A stretch of DNA of 64,000 bases from Aphrophora alni (GCA_963513935.1 OY740768.1:70860877-70924876), one strand, 5' to 3'; positions 1 to 11,119 are shown, counted from the stretch's first letter. Program-made: numbers and translations. The notes: generated from the sequence alone by a model not told the origin.

Positions 1-325
1 AATCTCAAAATCTCACAATTATTCATATCTTGATTAAAATAAAAATACTAGTTTAATGGATAAATATAAATATAAATACTAATACTTATAATGAGACATA
101 ACGTAGCCGGTTACAAATCTCAAAATCTCACAATTATTCTTATGATTGTTTAAAATAAATTTACGAATTTGATTGTAACTTGTAGAAGAAACTATAAATT
201 AAAACTATATGCTAATTTTTTTTAAATAATGTCCTATTTGTTTAACATATTCGTTCAGCTTCTAATAAATTTATTTATATTTATAATAACGTGATAATGT
301 TATTATTTATTGTCAAAGTACTTAC

Positions 326-454
326 TTGTGGGTGGGGTCCAAGTAATAATGAGGTCAAGAAGTCTCTTGGAAGCGTTGTATACTTTAGAGGTCACTTGAA
401 GATCATGTGCTAATGCCGCATACACAATGTTTGTTGTCTCCTCGACCACCATTT
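326..454 (-). CDS. internal coding exon of an unidentified host gene
   Basis: On the minus strand this 129 bp block has a good acceptor (TTGTGTCACAG just before base 454) and a consensus donor (GTAAGT starting at base 325). It is open in the frame that begins with two bases completing a codon and then ATG GTG GTC. The translation is about 42 residues, with acidic VVEETTN, a helical-looking middle (YAALAHDL), an N-glycosylation-type NAS site and a C-terminal TWTPPT. It starts and ends in phase 1. Its phase matches the exon at 893-941 exactly, giving a joined Glu codon across a 438 bp intron. I do not recognise the family. The sequon here and one in the preceding exon would fit an extracellular or lumenal segment, but that is inference. 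The gene continues beyond the left edge of the window. Confidence 0.72.
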
Positions 455-892
455 CTGTGACACAATATATTGTAGTTTAGGGAGTTATAAAACATAACGT
501 TGATTTCTAGAGCTTGATTCAAAACTACACAGCCAAACTTCGGGAAAATATTGTACATGCAAAATTAAAGATAAATGTTCCTTTTAACATATGTTCGGAA
601 TCCTTTATTTTGCATCTGACGGCCTGTGTTTTTCAGTTTGTTTACTTCTTTTTGTTCTAGATTTTGAAATATTATAAATTATAAAAGATTTTCAGTCTAG
701 ATTTCATGTAAAATCCACAGTTATGTATATCTATCATTCAGGCCGAGAAAATGTTTTGTTATGCTATAGGTATAATTCTAATGTCCTACTTTGTAGATTT
801 TATTAATATCTCTTTAGCTAAACTATTATTATTTTTCAATATAGAAGCAAAGGAAATATCGTAATACCAAAACGGCCTAGAGCATATTTTAC

Positions 893-941
893 CTGATTCT
901 GTGGAATTTAAAACATCTTCTAATTCGTTGTTAAACTGCCT
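893..941 (-). CDS. short upstream coding exon of the same host gene
   Basis: This 49 bp minus-strand exon lies between a strong acceptor (TTTCTTGATTGCAG, polypyrimidine-rich) and a donor starting GTAAAA at base 892. It encodes 16 full codons, reading RQFNNELEDVLNSTES, plus one base. That base joins the two leading bases of the exon at 326-454 to make a Glu codon, so the two exons splice in frame. The peptide is hydrophilic and contains an NST glycosylation-type site. No exon further upstream could be found with confidence between here and 8 kb. The family is unknown; confidence rests on the paired splice signals and phase agreement. Confidence 0.68.
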
Positions 942-2208
942 CTGCAATCAAGAAATAAAGGTATTAAATACTGAGTAAATACTTAAATAAAACTGTTTTC
1001 ATAAAATGAAAATATATTGAGAAAACCTGTGAAAAATTCTGAACCAATAATTAATTAAAACCTCCAATTTACACACACAAAAAACTCCTTTAATTGCCAA
1101 TGGTAATTTGCACAGATGTAATTAAAACACAATTTCTAATGTAAGTTAGATAATAAATTCACAGAGAACGGTGGTAAACTAAAGGGCAATAATAAAATCA
1201 GGTTAAATATTATAGTATTACAATTTAAAAATATACACATTACTAAATAATAACAACATGCAATACATTGAACATCTAACAATGTAAAATATGAAAATCA
1301 TAAAGTGTACATATAATAAACAATAATTAATTAACGAACAGATATATTAAGCTAAGAAAAAATTAAAGATTCATAAGTTTCTTTTCTAGTCCCACCTAAG
1401 GAATTTGTGTCCTGATTGCAACGGAGGCTGACGAATTAGAATATTACAAAAAACTTGAAAGATTAAACAATCTTCTGAACGTAAATCAGCATAGATACAT
1501 CTTTATAATTTAAGAAAATGTTATTTATGAACATCTTTTAAAATATCTATTCCTGTAGAAGCGGTCCTCTGAGATTTATTGAAAATAATCAATTTTCTGT
1601 TCATATATTGAATTCAGTTGCTCATAAATAATGTGTTTAATATCTCTTCAAATAGGTGACACTTCTAATCCATTATATTACCTCATGTGGCTGGTGATTA
1701 AGGGTGTGAAATTTGCTTTAATGGACAGATTAATCAGTGCCGCTTCGTTTAGAAATAAAATTGTAATTTTAAATTTAACAAATATCTTCTTCATTTTTAA
1801 AAGAATTATTAATATTTAGAATTTTCCGTGTTATGCTAATTCTTAGGACATTGAATTTATAAGTTTTGGCTTTAACCAGCTATCTACATATTTTGAGTTG
1901 CAAAATAAATTTAAAAAATTTGAAACATTATTCAAATATGATCACCTATCAATCTAGATAAAAATCTGTCCACATTTTCAAAACCATTTACATTGGATCA
2001 CTTTTCAATTAAATCTTAACATTAGCTTAGCCTCATCACAAAACTTTTGATATCAATTAAGATAAGTTGAAAAATTACAGAGGCTACTTACTATATAAAC
2101 ATTAAATATATATATATATATATATATGGTTTCTTACATTTGTCGTTTAACTTCTTTGTGGTGTAATTTACCAACTTATTTTAACCTGCACATGATAGGA
2201 ATATTTTA
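942..2208. other. AT-rich non-coding, probably intron
   Basis: No supported gene. The stretch lies upstream of the exon at 893-941 on the minus strand and is probably intronic. It includes a simple AT run at 2106-2127. A possible minus-strand open block near 1690-1760 ends at a GTAATA donor-like site, but its phase does not fit the known exons. Confidence 0.5.
2106..2127. repeat. (AT)n microsatellite
   Basis: About eleven uninterrupted AT units, just upstream of the DNA transposon that starts at 2209. Confidence 0.9.
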
Positions 2209-2460
2209 TACAGGATGTCTTTTAATGGTGAGGCCAAACTCCGGCTATAGTGATTATATATAACATGTTGATGAAAAATGTCCAGTAAACATACTGTCCG
2301 GAAATGCTTTGTTTTCAAATTATCCGCCATTTTGTTTTATTTTTACAAAAAACTTAATATATTTGAAAGCAGAATATATATTGACCTCAAATTTTATATA
2401 CATATTTGTTACAAAATCTTTTACCACTCTAAGGAAAACCAGAACAATAAATATATGGTA

Positions 2461-3285
2461 AATATTCGTTGTACCTCGTACTCCAATATTTCTATGAAAA
2501 AATATGAAAACAAAGTATTTACCTTGTAATCGAAGGATCAGATCATATTATTTGTCGTAATAAAGTTTTCAAGAAGCAAAACGCTATTAGTTTAATAGAA
2601 AATGAGATTTATAAAAGTATGAAATCCAGCTAAGTAGGTTAGGAATGCCAATGTTAATACTAATGACTATGTTCATCAAGTCATTGAATCGCTTGTTCTA
2701 TTAAGACTGGCTAGGTGACACATAGGTGTATGGAAATTGAGTTTCATTTCTATTTACTGTACTAGGAACATATTTTCAATATTAAATACTAATTAATTTA
2801 TTAGGTCTGATGTACGTCCAATTTCTCATAACGCAACTTAAACGCTACTAATTGTGAAGTCGATTTCATACTTTAATAAACCAATTATCCAATAAACTAC
2901 TTTTTCTGACTTTAAAGTAGGTCTGGACAGGTAGCTCTCTCGCCTCCCTCCCTAACTCTCTTGCATTTATAATAAACGCTCTCCCTCCCTACTAAACAAA
3001 TGCATTTTCTGACTTTAAGTGTCTTACAAAATTAAAAACGATCCAATTGTTTGGAAATAAGGTAGTGATAATACATACACTAACTTGACTAACGTATCAT
3101 ACATATTAAAGTAGCCTTTCGTTAATAGACTTCAACCTAACAACAGCTGTATTCCCATGTTTTCTAGGTGAACAAATGCATTTTGAGACTTGAAACGTCT
3201 ATTAGGACAAATAATATCTGATCCTTTGATTACAAGGTACATACTTTATGTTTTCATAATTTCATATCGAGGTACAACCTATATT
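2461..3285. repeat. inverted repeat pair inside the transposon
   Basis: Sequence at about 2461-2555 reappears inverted at about 3205-3285. Shared blocks include GATTACAAGGTA, ACAAATAATAT and GAGGTACAAC. The pair is imperfect (roughly 80% by eye). It suggests that a second fragment of the same element was inserted in the opposite orientation. The 600 bp between them shows no gene but has two C/T-rich patches near 2935-2990. Confidence 0.55.
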
Positions 3286-3899
3286 TTCAAATTTTAATGT
3301 CATATATCTCTAAAAATGCAAACTTTACAACAAAATTACAAGAAATCAAAAAAAAAACGTAATATTTTTAAATAACAAACTAAATAGTTTTTTTATTAAT
3401 TCTGGAGCTCAAAAGATAACTGAAGTATCGGCCAAAAACTAAACAAATTATATCTTGGTATTTGTTTATAATACCCACAATTACTCCTGAACCAAAAATA
3501 TTGTGAAGTTATTATGAAACTTATTAATATTATAAAAATATATTGAAAAAATGTGTGAAACATAAGAATTTAATGAAATTGATTTAACGAACTATTTTCA
3601 ATTAATTAAATACATGAAAATACATACCTATTAAATTCAAATTATATATTGAAACAAATGTAATTAATTAAATCGGTATATTATTAGTAATATGTACTGT
3701 TATGCAATTAAAATTAGAAAACCCAATAAATTTGTACATTATGTGAAATTTAGATCCTTTTTGAAGAGGATATAACAAATGTTCAATGTGTCTTCTATCC
3801 AATCTAACACAACAAACCACAAGTTTCATTAGTGACTGGTGTATACGCTCTACAATACCTGGCTGCTCCCTAATTGTTTGAAAAGCGTAGACAATTCAA

Positions 3900-4813
3900 C
3901 CCTCCAACTGATTAATATCGACAATTGGTATTAGATAAACCAGAGAATTTCCATGTCCATTTAGAAAATAATCTAGGAAGTGTGCAGGCCAACCATCGGG
4001 ACCGCCCCGGTCCATCTTCCTTAGAAAAGGTCATTTAATGTTTTTCTGACATTATTTGCAAAGTGACACACTATAATGGACGAACCACGTGTTTATTACA
4101 CTTTGAAATGGAACGTTCTCTAAAGTCGGTTGGGGTATTTGTAATGAATTGAAAATAAGAGTCGCCTGTCAATCTTTGTGGCAAAAAGAAAGGTCCATTT
4201 ACCTTATTCATGTATATTGCTGCCCAAACATTCAATGACAATATTTGTTGACATATTATCTTGATTGAAATACTGCATCAGAATATTCATTACACCAAAC
4301 ATTTGTGAAAGTCTGTCGTAAAAGTTGTTTATACAATCTTTAAGGAAGACGCCTCGTCCGTAAAAAAAAAGAAAAACATTATATATTGTTTTTTTTTTTT
4401 TACGGACGAGGCGTCTTCATTAAAGATTGTATAAACAACTTTTACGACAGACTTTCACAAATGTTTGGTGTAATGAATATTCTGATGCAGTATTTCAAAC
4501 AAGATAATATGTCAACCATATGTCAATCAAGATAATATATATATATATAAATGTGGGTTACTTGTTAATTAACATTGACTGAACGCAATCCTATGAGCTT
4601 TTAACATAGTGTTAGACCTTGTACACATTGCAGATGGTACGGATACAATAACTGTAAGAGTAAAATATTCCATCCTGTCATGCGACATATGTTTTCCTGC
4701 ATAGCAACTCTTCTGCAGGATAACTCTGGATTCTGTGGACAAAATTTTAACATCCATTCTTCTATCTCTAGTGTTGAAACTGGTCTACCATTACCAATAA
4801 TGACTGCTTCCAA
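3900..4813 (-). pseudogene. Tc1/mariner-like transposase relic (HTH and DDE halves)
   Basis: Read on the minus strand, 4813-4601 contains a helix-turn-helix-type segment with GRPVSTLEIEEWMLKF, then NPELSCRRVAMQEN, MTGWNIL and LLYPYHLQ. This order is typical of an insect transposase family whose second HTH ends in YPYHLQRVQ. Further downstream, about 4250-4080 gives NVWAAIYMN, GPFFLP and LTGDSYFQF. Around 4000-3900 frame-shifted traces of the RWIGRGG and LDFFLWG-type C-terminal catalytic region are visible. The region of the first catalytic aspartate falls in the right arm of the palindrome at 4248-4516, where IFNEDAS stands in place of the usual LFTDEA. Stops and frameshifts are numerous, so this is a pseudogene. 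Family assignment is from motif order only. Confidence 0.7.
4248..4516. repeat. large near-perfect palindrome (foldback)
   Basis: Arms of about 125 bp (4248-4371 and 4391-4516) are inverted copies with only about two mismatches, separated by a ~20 bp A/T spacer. One arm keeps the coding orientation of the surrounding transposase relic; the other is an inverted duplicate of it. A transcript through this site would form a long hairpin. Confidence 0.9.
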
Positions 4814-5455
4814 TTTCTGGATTCACATGAACATGCGTGAAGACGTGCAAATCATTTTCTATCTGACTGACGACGGTTTGGATACTTTTCTTGGTAAAGC
4901 CAAATTGACTTCCTTGTATTTCCATTGGGTTGACTTTATGTAGGTCTACAAATCATATCAACAAGTTCATTAATTGTATAATATTCATTCATATTTAATG
5001 ACAAATAACGTGATTAATGACAATTTTGAATTAACAAAAATTTCACAATTAATAACACATTAATTCAATGGGAGTATTAACTGTTTACTATTCAAAGAGC
5101 AGCAATTCAACAATCTAGCTAACAGATGTATCAATTTTGAGTATTAGGGTAGACAACTACCAAGAAATAAATGTATTATTATTTAGCCGATATCTCGGTA
5201 ATCGTTTAAGCTACAGAAATTTTTTTTTAAAAACTGTTCAGAAACTCTTTTGGTTTCTTGTAATGTTTTTTGTAAAGTTCAAAGTTTTCGAGATATTTGC
5301 CATTAAAAAGTTTAAACGGACACCATTTTAAAAATATACGAAACAACGTTATGGTATTTGGTACACAGGTAAAAGGTTTTGTAACAAATATGTGACTTTT
5401 TTCTTCAGTGTATTACGTCCCGTAGTTTAGCCTCATCTTTGAAAGACACCCTGTA

Positions 5456-6600
5456 TATATCTTTAACGTCCGTTGGCATAGCGAAGAATGCTAGGAATTT
5501 AATATCAGCTGATTTATTTCACTCAGAGCAAATAAAGTTGAGGTTAAATTTAAGCTGGGTTTTACATTATTTAAATGTAGGTTACAGAACATACTTCAAA
5601 TGCCGTTATCATTGCGCTGCACAGTGATTTCACGGTCATCATTAGAAGAACATAATATCTGTATGCGTGTTAAATTTTTACAGATCATAATTAAAATGTC
5701 AAAAAGGTCTTCCTTAAATTATAAAGATGATCTTATCTGATTTACTTCCTCAATAAATAAATCAAAAATAAAATACTATATGCATGTAGAATATTACACG
5801 TTCTTTTATGAATATTAACAAACAATTAAAAATAGATGATTTCATATAAAAAAAAAAAAAACAAACAAACCATTTTATATCACTCAAACCTCTCGAAATT
5901 AGGCAAAGGATAGAACCTCTACAAACAATAATTTACTTTGTTACCCTTATGTTCTTGTATTGATATTAAGTGTTGAACTTACTTTTTCAAATAACCATTA
6001 ACGTAAGTATTTGAATGTTTCAGGAAAATATCTATTAAATTTAACTAAATATTCTTAAATTTTGAGACAGCAGTGTATTCCATTGTCTACTGACGCCGAG
6101 GTTTACAATGTTGAACTTCTTTGTGCTGGTGTGTGTGTGCTTTGATATTAAGATATATTACGTCACTATTATATTACTATGCTATCAGAGATCCACCACT
6201 CTGGGAATATGTCAAAGAATAATCGTTATTATACAAACATTACCTTTGTCATAAAAATGTATTAGGCAAGATATTCGATGTTCCAAAGGTCACCTTGTGA
6301 ATTTTGAATATGTGAATACAAAATTACGTGTTTTGCAAAACATTAAAGGGCTTTAAGATCCTATATTTTGGTTTAAAGGTCGATTTATTTATTCAAAAGG
6401 TCTTAGGGTTTTGGGAAGCAATTCAAAATCTGCGTATGATAATCTCCATTGTATATAATTTCTTCTAAAGGGATTAAAAAGTAGATAAAGACGAAATCTT
6501 GAAATTACCATGTAGCCGATATCTAAAATGGCAAATTATTACTTATTAATAACGTTTTTTGTTTTTGTTTTCATGTTATACAATGAAGTGAAACAAAACA
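5456..6600. other. AT-rich spacer, no gene seen
   Basis: No supported feature apart from a poly-A tract near 5849-5861. Short ORFs here lack splice or domain support. Confidence 0.5.
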
Positions 6601-7823
6601 TACGGGGTGATTCAAAAAGCATGGTGAAAAACTAAACAGTTGGTACTTATGCTTGCTTTAATTAAAACAGCTGATTTTTGCAAAAGTGGAAAGGGCATGT
6701 TTATATGTATGTTTTGATAAGGTTATGTTTTGTCTTGGTTGCTTGGTTGAGTAACGCTAAACCGTTTATCAAATGGCTACCACAAAGCAAGAAAAAGCGG
6801 TTTATGTTTTGGAGTTCGCTCGACCTCATGCTGTTGTTAGTGTTCAACGGAACTTATAACAAAATTCAGAAAGGATCCTCCTTAACGGAACTGCATAGGT
6901 GAGGCAGTTTGAGACAACTGGGTGTTTGTGTGTCAAGAAAAGTTCGGGCCGTCCACAGACCCCGGAGGACGCTGTGGAAAGAATTGAAGCCAAGTATACA
7001 CGTAGTCCTAAAATATCAACTCGCAAAGCTAGTAAGGAACTTCAGATACCAGAGTATGGCGTGTCTTGCGCAAGCAGATGAGACTTAAACCGTACAAACT
7101 GCAACTGTTACAAACATTAAGGCTTATTGACAAACCAGAGCACACAGATTTTTGCTTTGGTATGATTGAACGGTTTGAAAATAATGGATTTCCTGACAGA
7201 CTAGTGTTTAGCGATGAGACTACCTTCCACCTCAGTGGACAAGTAAATCGCCACTACGTAAGAATATGGAGGGAGCTCAGTAAACCCAAGGGAGTTTATT
7301 GAGTACGAAAGGAATTCACCCAAACTAAACGGTTTTTGTGCTCTTAGCAACCGTAAAGTGTATCGACCCTTCTTCTTTATTGAACGCACTGTGTCTGGTA
7401 TTGTTTATTTAGATACCATAGCTTATAGGAGATATTCCAAACTTATTTTTTCAACAAGATGGTGCTCCTTCACACTACAAATCTGAAGTACGCGAGTTTT
7501 TTTAATGATACATTGCCAGACCGTTGGATTGGTCGCTCATTAAATGAAGACAGATTTCTGTTGCGGTGGTCGCCGGACTTAAGGCCTTGCAATTTTTTAT
7601 TGTGGTTGATCATCAAAAACACAGTTTACTACCCTTCTATGCATCAAAATCTGCAGGACTTAAGACAGCTCATAACAAAACCAGTGGGATCCATAACACA
7701 GGAAATGTTGCAGAGTGTGTGGGCGGAGTTGGAATATTCGCCTGGATATATGCATAGTAACTAACAGCGCTCACAACGAGCATTTTTAGTGCATATTAAT
7801 ATGTTTGTAATAATCACCCTGTA
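6601..7823 (+). mobile_element. mariner-like DNA transposon, decayed
   Basis: The element is bounded by short inverted ends: TACGGGGTGATTCA at 6601 and, on the opposite strand, TACAGGGTGATTAT at 7823. TA dinucleotides sit at both ends, matching Tc1/mariner target-site behaviour. Length is about 1.22 kb, normal for a complete mariner-like element. The plus strand carries one transposase gene in several frames. Such elements are common in insect genomes. Confidence 0.9.
6773..7764 (+). pseudogene. mariner-like transposase, frameshifted
   Basis: Starting at ATG 6773 the product begins MATTKQEKAVYVLEF, the usual N-terminal HTH start of this insect family, but a TAA follows VQRNL. Downstream pieces in other frames are in the right order: RQFETTGC and SGRPQTPEDAVERI (6899-7081, second HTH), RLKPYKLQLLQ and LVFSDETTFHLSG (7066-7302; first catalytic Asp at 7213-7215), NSPKLNGFCALS (about 7310), QQDGAP (7452-7469; second Asp at 7458-7460), then RWIGR, SPDLRPCNFLLW and MLQSVWAELEY (7459-7764). 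At least four frame changes or stops are needed to read through it. The last catalytic position, normally Asp in PCDFFLW, is Asn (AAT 7591-7593). The protein cannot be made intact; the DNA could still serve as a non-autonomous substrate. Confidence 0.93.
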
Positions 7824-8174
7824 CATATTAAAAAAAACACTTTAGTCCCCCACTTTCTAGAAAAAATAAAAATTTACTGTAGATCACAAAGTAGAACAGT
7901 TTTTTTGGCAAAATATTCGTCGTAACGGTTGCTATCTATTTCAGTTGTAAATTTTATAGACATAGTGCTAAAAGTTTGGACGTAGAAGGTATTTAAAATT
8001 TCCAACAGCTTTAATTAGAGATTTGAGCAACATAGTGAAATTCGGTTTGCAAAATTTTCTATACTGGATTGAATTTTTAATAATCCTCCAACATAATTTA
8101 TAGAATATGACAAAATTACCCTATGGCATACACCTTTATCCTTTTAGTCCTATAAGAGGGACTGTGGGAATACT
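7824..8174. other. AT-rich spacer, nothing seen
   Basis: No ORF, repeat or structured element that I can support. Confidence 0.5.
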
Positions 8175-8390
8175 AACTTCTTTATTTACTTTCTGTTTTA
8201 ATGAAGTATTCCTGTATCCAGAAGATGTCAGACAAACTAAACACATTAAGAGGGTCTGGAAGAGCCTGCCTTTCATCTCATACTGGAGCTGGAGTCAACA
8301 CTGGAAGTCTAGAACTCTACATTTCAAGAGGAATTCTTTTAATTTCCTTTTCTATCTCATTATCGAAAATATACTTTGGATATGTGTGAT
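8175..8390 (-). other. coding-like island, possible pseudo-exon
   Basis: This block is less AT-rich than its flanks. On the minus strand an acceptor-like TTTTTTCCAG precedes base 8390. One frame then reads HTYPKYIFDNEIEKEIKR, a stop, RLPVLTPAP, a stop, and ERQALPDPLNVFSLSDIFW. The same frame holds protein-like composition across two stops, as in a decayed gene; alternatively a donor GTAGAG at about 8318 ends a short exon. The plus strand is also open from 8201 after a CCTGTATCCAG acceptor-like site. I cannot decide the strand and do not recognise the product. Confidence 0.3.
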
Positions 8391-8908
8391 CTGGAAAAAA
8401 CAAAACAAATGTTTTTATCACTAAAATATATTGAGAAAACTAGTGTAAAATTGTAATATAGAATTAAACTTAAATTTCTATATCAAGAAAACACATAAAC
8501 AAGAAGACTTTTCAGGGAATATGTCGTCATCGTCCGTTGTAAACAACAAAAACTCCTATAAAATATCCATAGTAATCAGATTAATATAATTTAATGTCTG
8601 ACTTACTTAAAAACACAAATTTACAGTAGGATAACATACTAGAAACAAAATTATATTTTTTTGTGAGTTGTGTAACGATTTCATACTGCACAAATTTTCC
8701 TGAAACATTTTGTGTAGTGAAATACACAAAAACTCTAATATATTCCTTAATTGTAACCATATAGAAATTCCATGACTCTTAATATTACGAGTTCTGGTAT
8801 TTTTTAATTGTTCTAGAAAATCCCATTTTAAATGTAGTGGACTAAATAATATTATCTAATCAATTATCATAGTTATCAATATATTAAAGTTTACAATATT
8901 TAATGATT
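8391..8908. other. AT-rich spacer, nothing seen
   Basis: No supported gene or repeat. Confidence 0.5.
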
Positions 8909-8962
8909 ATTTTATTATTATACATTTTTTGGACATTTGCCATCATTCGTGTGTTAAAAATT

Positions 8963-9011
8963 CAAAACACGACGTTTCGGGAATAAGAATCAATTCCCGT
9001 TATCAAGTGAC
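8963..9011 (-). ncRNA. hammerhead-ribozyme-like motif, PLE left arm
   Basis: On the minus strand, CAC is followed by a core-like UUGAUAA, a 7 bp stem II (CGGGAAU pairing with AUUCCCG), GAAA, a two-base self-complementary stem III (CG), U-C at the cleavage position and GUG that pairs with the initial CAC as stem I. The topology is that of a hammerhead with minimal stem III. The canonical core CUGAUGA differs at C3 to U and G8 to A, two positions that pair with each other in the folded ribozyme. Activity is unknown. Confidence 0.55.
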
Positions 9012-9487
9012 TAAAAACTAAAGAAACACGAATCTAGAAACTAAGCATATGTGAGAAGTAAAATTAAATAAGAATACCACCATTCTTAATATCTAAAGAT
9101 GCATCTCAGAGATGAAACTGAGAAGTCAAAAAACACAATCACGGTAAACACACAACTAACGGCAAGTGCATGTTGTTGTATCAAAGATACAGCAACAAGT
9201 GACGTGGTCCAGAAGGAGTGACAACTGTTAGGTGAGTGTCCTATGGTTAGTTGTATTAAGCTTCCTAGCACGAGAGCGGGTTACATACCCTTATGGTGAT
9301 TTAACAGGTAAAATTTCAGCAGGTTTATTAGTAATAGGGATATTATAATCAAATTTTAGTTCTTTTTTTAAATAATGGGAGCCCTAATGACCTTACTTCT
9401 ATACTTGATTGGCTGATAGGATTGTCCGTTAGTTTTATATACGAGGCTTCAATTATTTTACGTTTGTATAGGTTACTTTCTTAGTGT

Positions 9488-10614
9488 ATGATTTTTGCCT
9501 CTTCCCAATTTTAAATTTGATATTTTCGGACCATAATGTTCTGCAATTTTGATTTATCGACTAAGCCTAACCGCACATTGTTTTTGTGTTCTTTTATTCT
9601 AATGATTAATGTCTTTTTGTCTCGCCAATAATATTGCCTATCACACTCACATTTAATACTGTAAATACAGTTTTTAGTATCCTGCGTGCCATTTTTAGAT
9701 TTAGTTTGGACGAAATGTTGCCTAATGGTGTTTAGTGTTTTAAAAGCGGTACAAATTTTATATTTTCTGGCTACGCGTCTAACTTTTTCCAATAATTCTG
9801 GTACATAAGGGATTGTCATGTGCGCTAGTGGTTTATTTTCATCTTTAGACTCATTATCTTTATTGTTTTTTCGCTCTTTTACATTTGGAAATAATGGATA
9901 GAGGATATAAGTTAGAACTTAAATCCTGTTCGATACGTGTTAGTTCCAAGTTTAGACAGTTTTTATCAGAACAAATATTATAAGCTCTGTCAAGTAACGA
10001 ATGAACAATTCCTTCTTTGACGGACTTAGGATGGTTAGAATTGTAATTTAAATAACGACCGGTGTGTGTCTTTTTTCGATAAACTGACGTTTTAGGAGCC
10101 CCCTATCTCTCTCAACACACACATCTAGAAAAGGTAGTTTATTATTTACTTCATTTTCCATGCTTAAGGATATGGAATCAGAAGCGTTGTTAATTAGAGC
10201 AAAAAAAATTCTAATTTATTACTACTATGAGGCCATATAACAAATATATTGTCCACATATCTGAGCCATATTTTCGGTTTAAATTCGGAAGAATCAATAA
10301 CTTTCTTTTCGAATTCCTCCATACAAATATTGGCAAAAACAGGACTAACTTCCTGGCGATATATTTTATTATCAACTTGGAAATAATTGCACTCCGTACA
10401 AAGCTTAAGGAGTTCCATTATGGCACCAACGGGAAGGTTAGTTCGGTCTTTTAGGCTGTTGTATTTTAAAAGCCTATGCTCAATATGTTAAGGGTTTCTT
10501 GTACGGGTACATTGGTGAAAAAACTTTCTACGTCAAAACTGACTAATCTATCTTCCTCATTTAGTTTTATATCTTCACATAATTCCACGAATTGTTTAGA
10601 GTTTTTCTTTACAT
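9488..10614 (-). pseudogene. PLE reverse transcriptase / GIY-YIG endonuclease relic
   Basis: In order on the minus strand: about 10560-10500 gives LVSFDVESFFTNVP, the RT motif A with its catalytic Asp; 10418-10194 gives MELLKLCTECNYF, then QEVSPVFANICMEEFE (motif B region, with the usual glycine-rich MGSP part deleted) and WLRYVDNIFVIW (motif C). About 10180-10010 gives LPFLDVCVERD and LNYNSNHPKSVKEGIV of the thumb region. At 9819-9511 the endonuclease part reads CIYSIKCECDRQYYWRDK followed by RIKEH. The catalytic YVDD is YVDN here, and the endonuclease YIG core has become YYW. Several frameshifts separate the blocks. The N-terminal part is missing, cut off where the inverted arm begins. Confidence 0.85.
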
Positions 10615-11070
10615 ACACTGGGAAAGTAACCTATATGTAAAATAATTGAAGCCTCGTATATAAAACTAACGGACAATCCTATCAGCCAATCAAGTATAGA
10701 AGTAAGGCCATTATTAAAAAAAGAACTAAAATTTGATTATAATATCCCTATTACTAATAAACAAGCTGAAATTTTACCTGTTAAATCAACACAAGGGGTT
10801 GTAACCCGCTCTCGTGCTAGGAAGCTTAACATTACTAACAATAGGCCACTCCCCTAACAGGTTGTCACGCCTTCTGGCCCACGTCACTTGTTGCTGTGTC
10901 TTTGATACAACACGCACTTGCCGTTAGTTGTGTGTTTACTGTGATTGTGTTTTTGACTTCTCAGTTTCAGCTCTGGGATGCATGCTTAGATTTTATGGTA
11001 GGTGGTATTCTTATTTAATTTTACTTCTCAAATAGGCTTAGTTTCTAGTTTCATGTTTCTTTAGTTTTTA

Positions 11071-11119
11071 GTCACTTGAAAACGGGAATTGATTATTATT
11101 CCCGAAACGTCGTGTTTTG
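11071..11119 (+). ncRNA. hammerhead-ribozyme-like motif, PLE right arm
   Basis: Plus-strand copy of the motif in the left arm: CAC, core-like UUGAAAA, the same stem II (CGGGAAU/AUUCCCG), GAAA, CG, UC and GUG. It again has U at position 3 and A at position 8. Position 7, which is variable in hammerheads, is A here and U in the left arm. Confidence 0.52.

Larger units (their letters stand above)
2209..5455 (-). mobile_element. decayed Tc1/mariner-superfamily DNA transposon with TIRs
   Basis: The two ends are inverted copies of each other. The left end (2209-2244) begins TACAGGATGTCTTTTAA and the right end (5419-5455), read on the minus strand, begins TACAGGGTGTCTTTCAA; both continue with GATGAGGC/GGTGAGGC and an AAACT block. 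TA dinucleotides flank both ends, as expected for Tc1/mariner insertions. A second shared block, CATATTTGTTACAAAA, lies about 200 bp (left) and 80 bp (right) inside the ends. Transposase relics lie on the minus strand (about 3900-4813). The interior also holds an inverted pair at about 2461-2555 and 3205-3285, so the copy is rearranged or composite. It is long (3.2 kb) for the superfamily, consistent with internal insertions. Not mobile in its present state. Confidence 0.75.

Noticed and set aside
1631..1819. 62-codon plus-strand ORF after an AAATAG acceptor-like site
   Set aside because: AT-driven composition, no donor that gives a plausible exon and no recognisable motif; it lies opposite the probable intron of the minus-strand gene.
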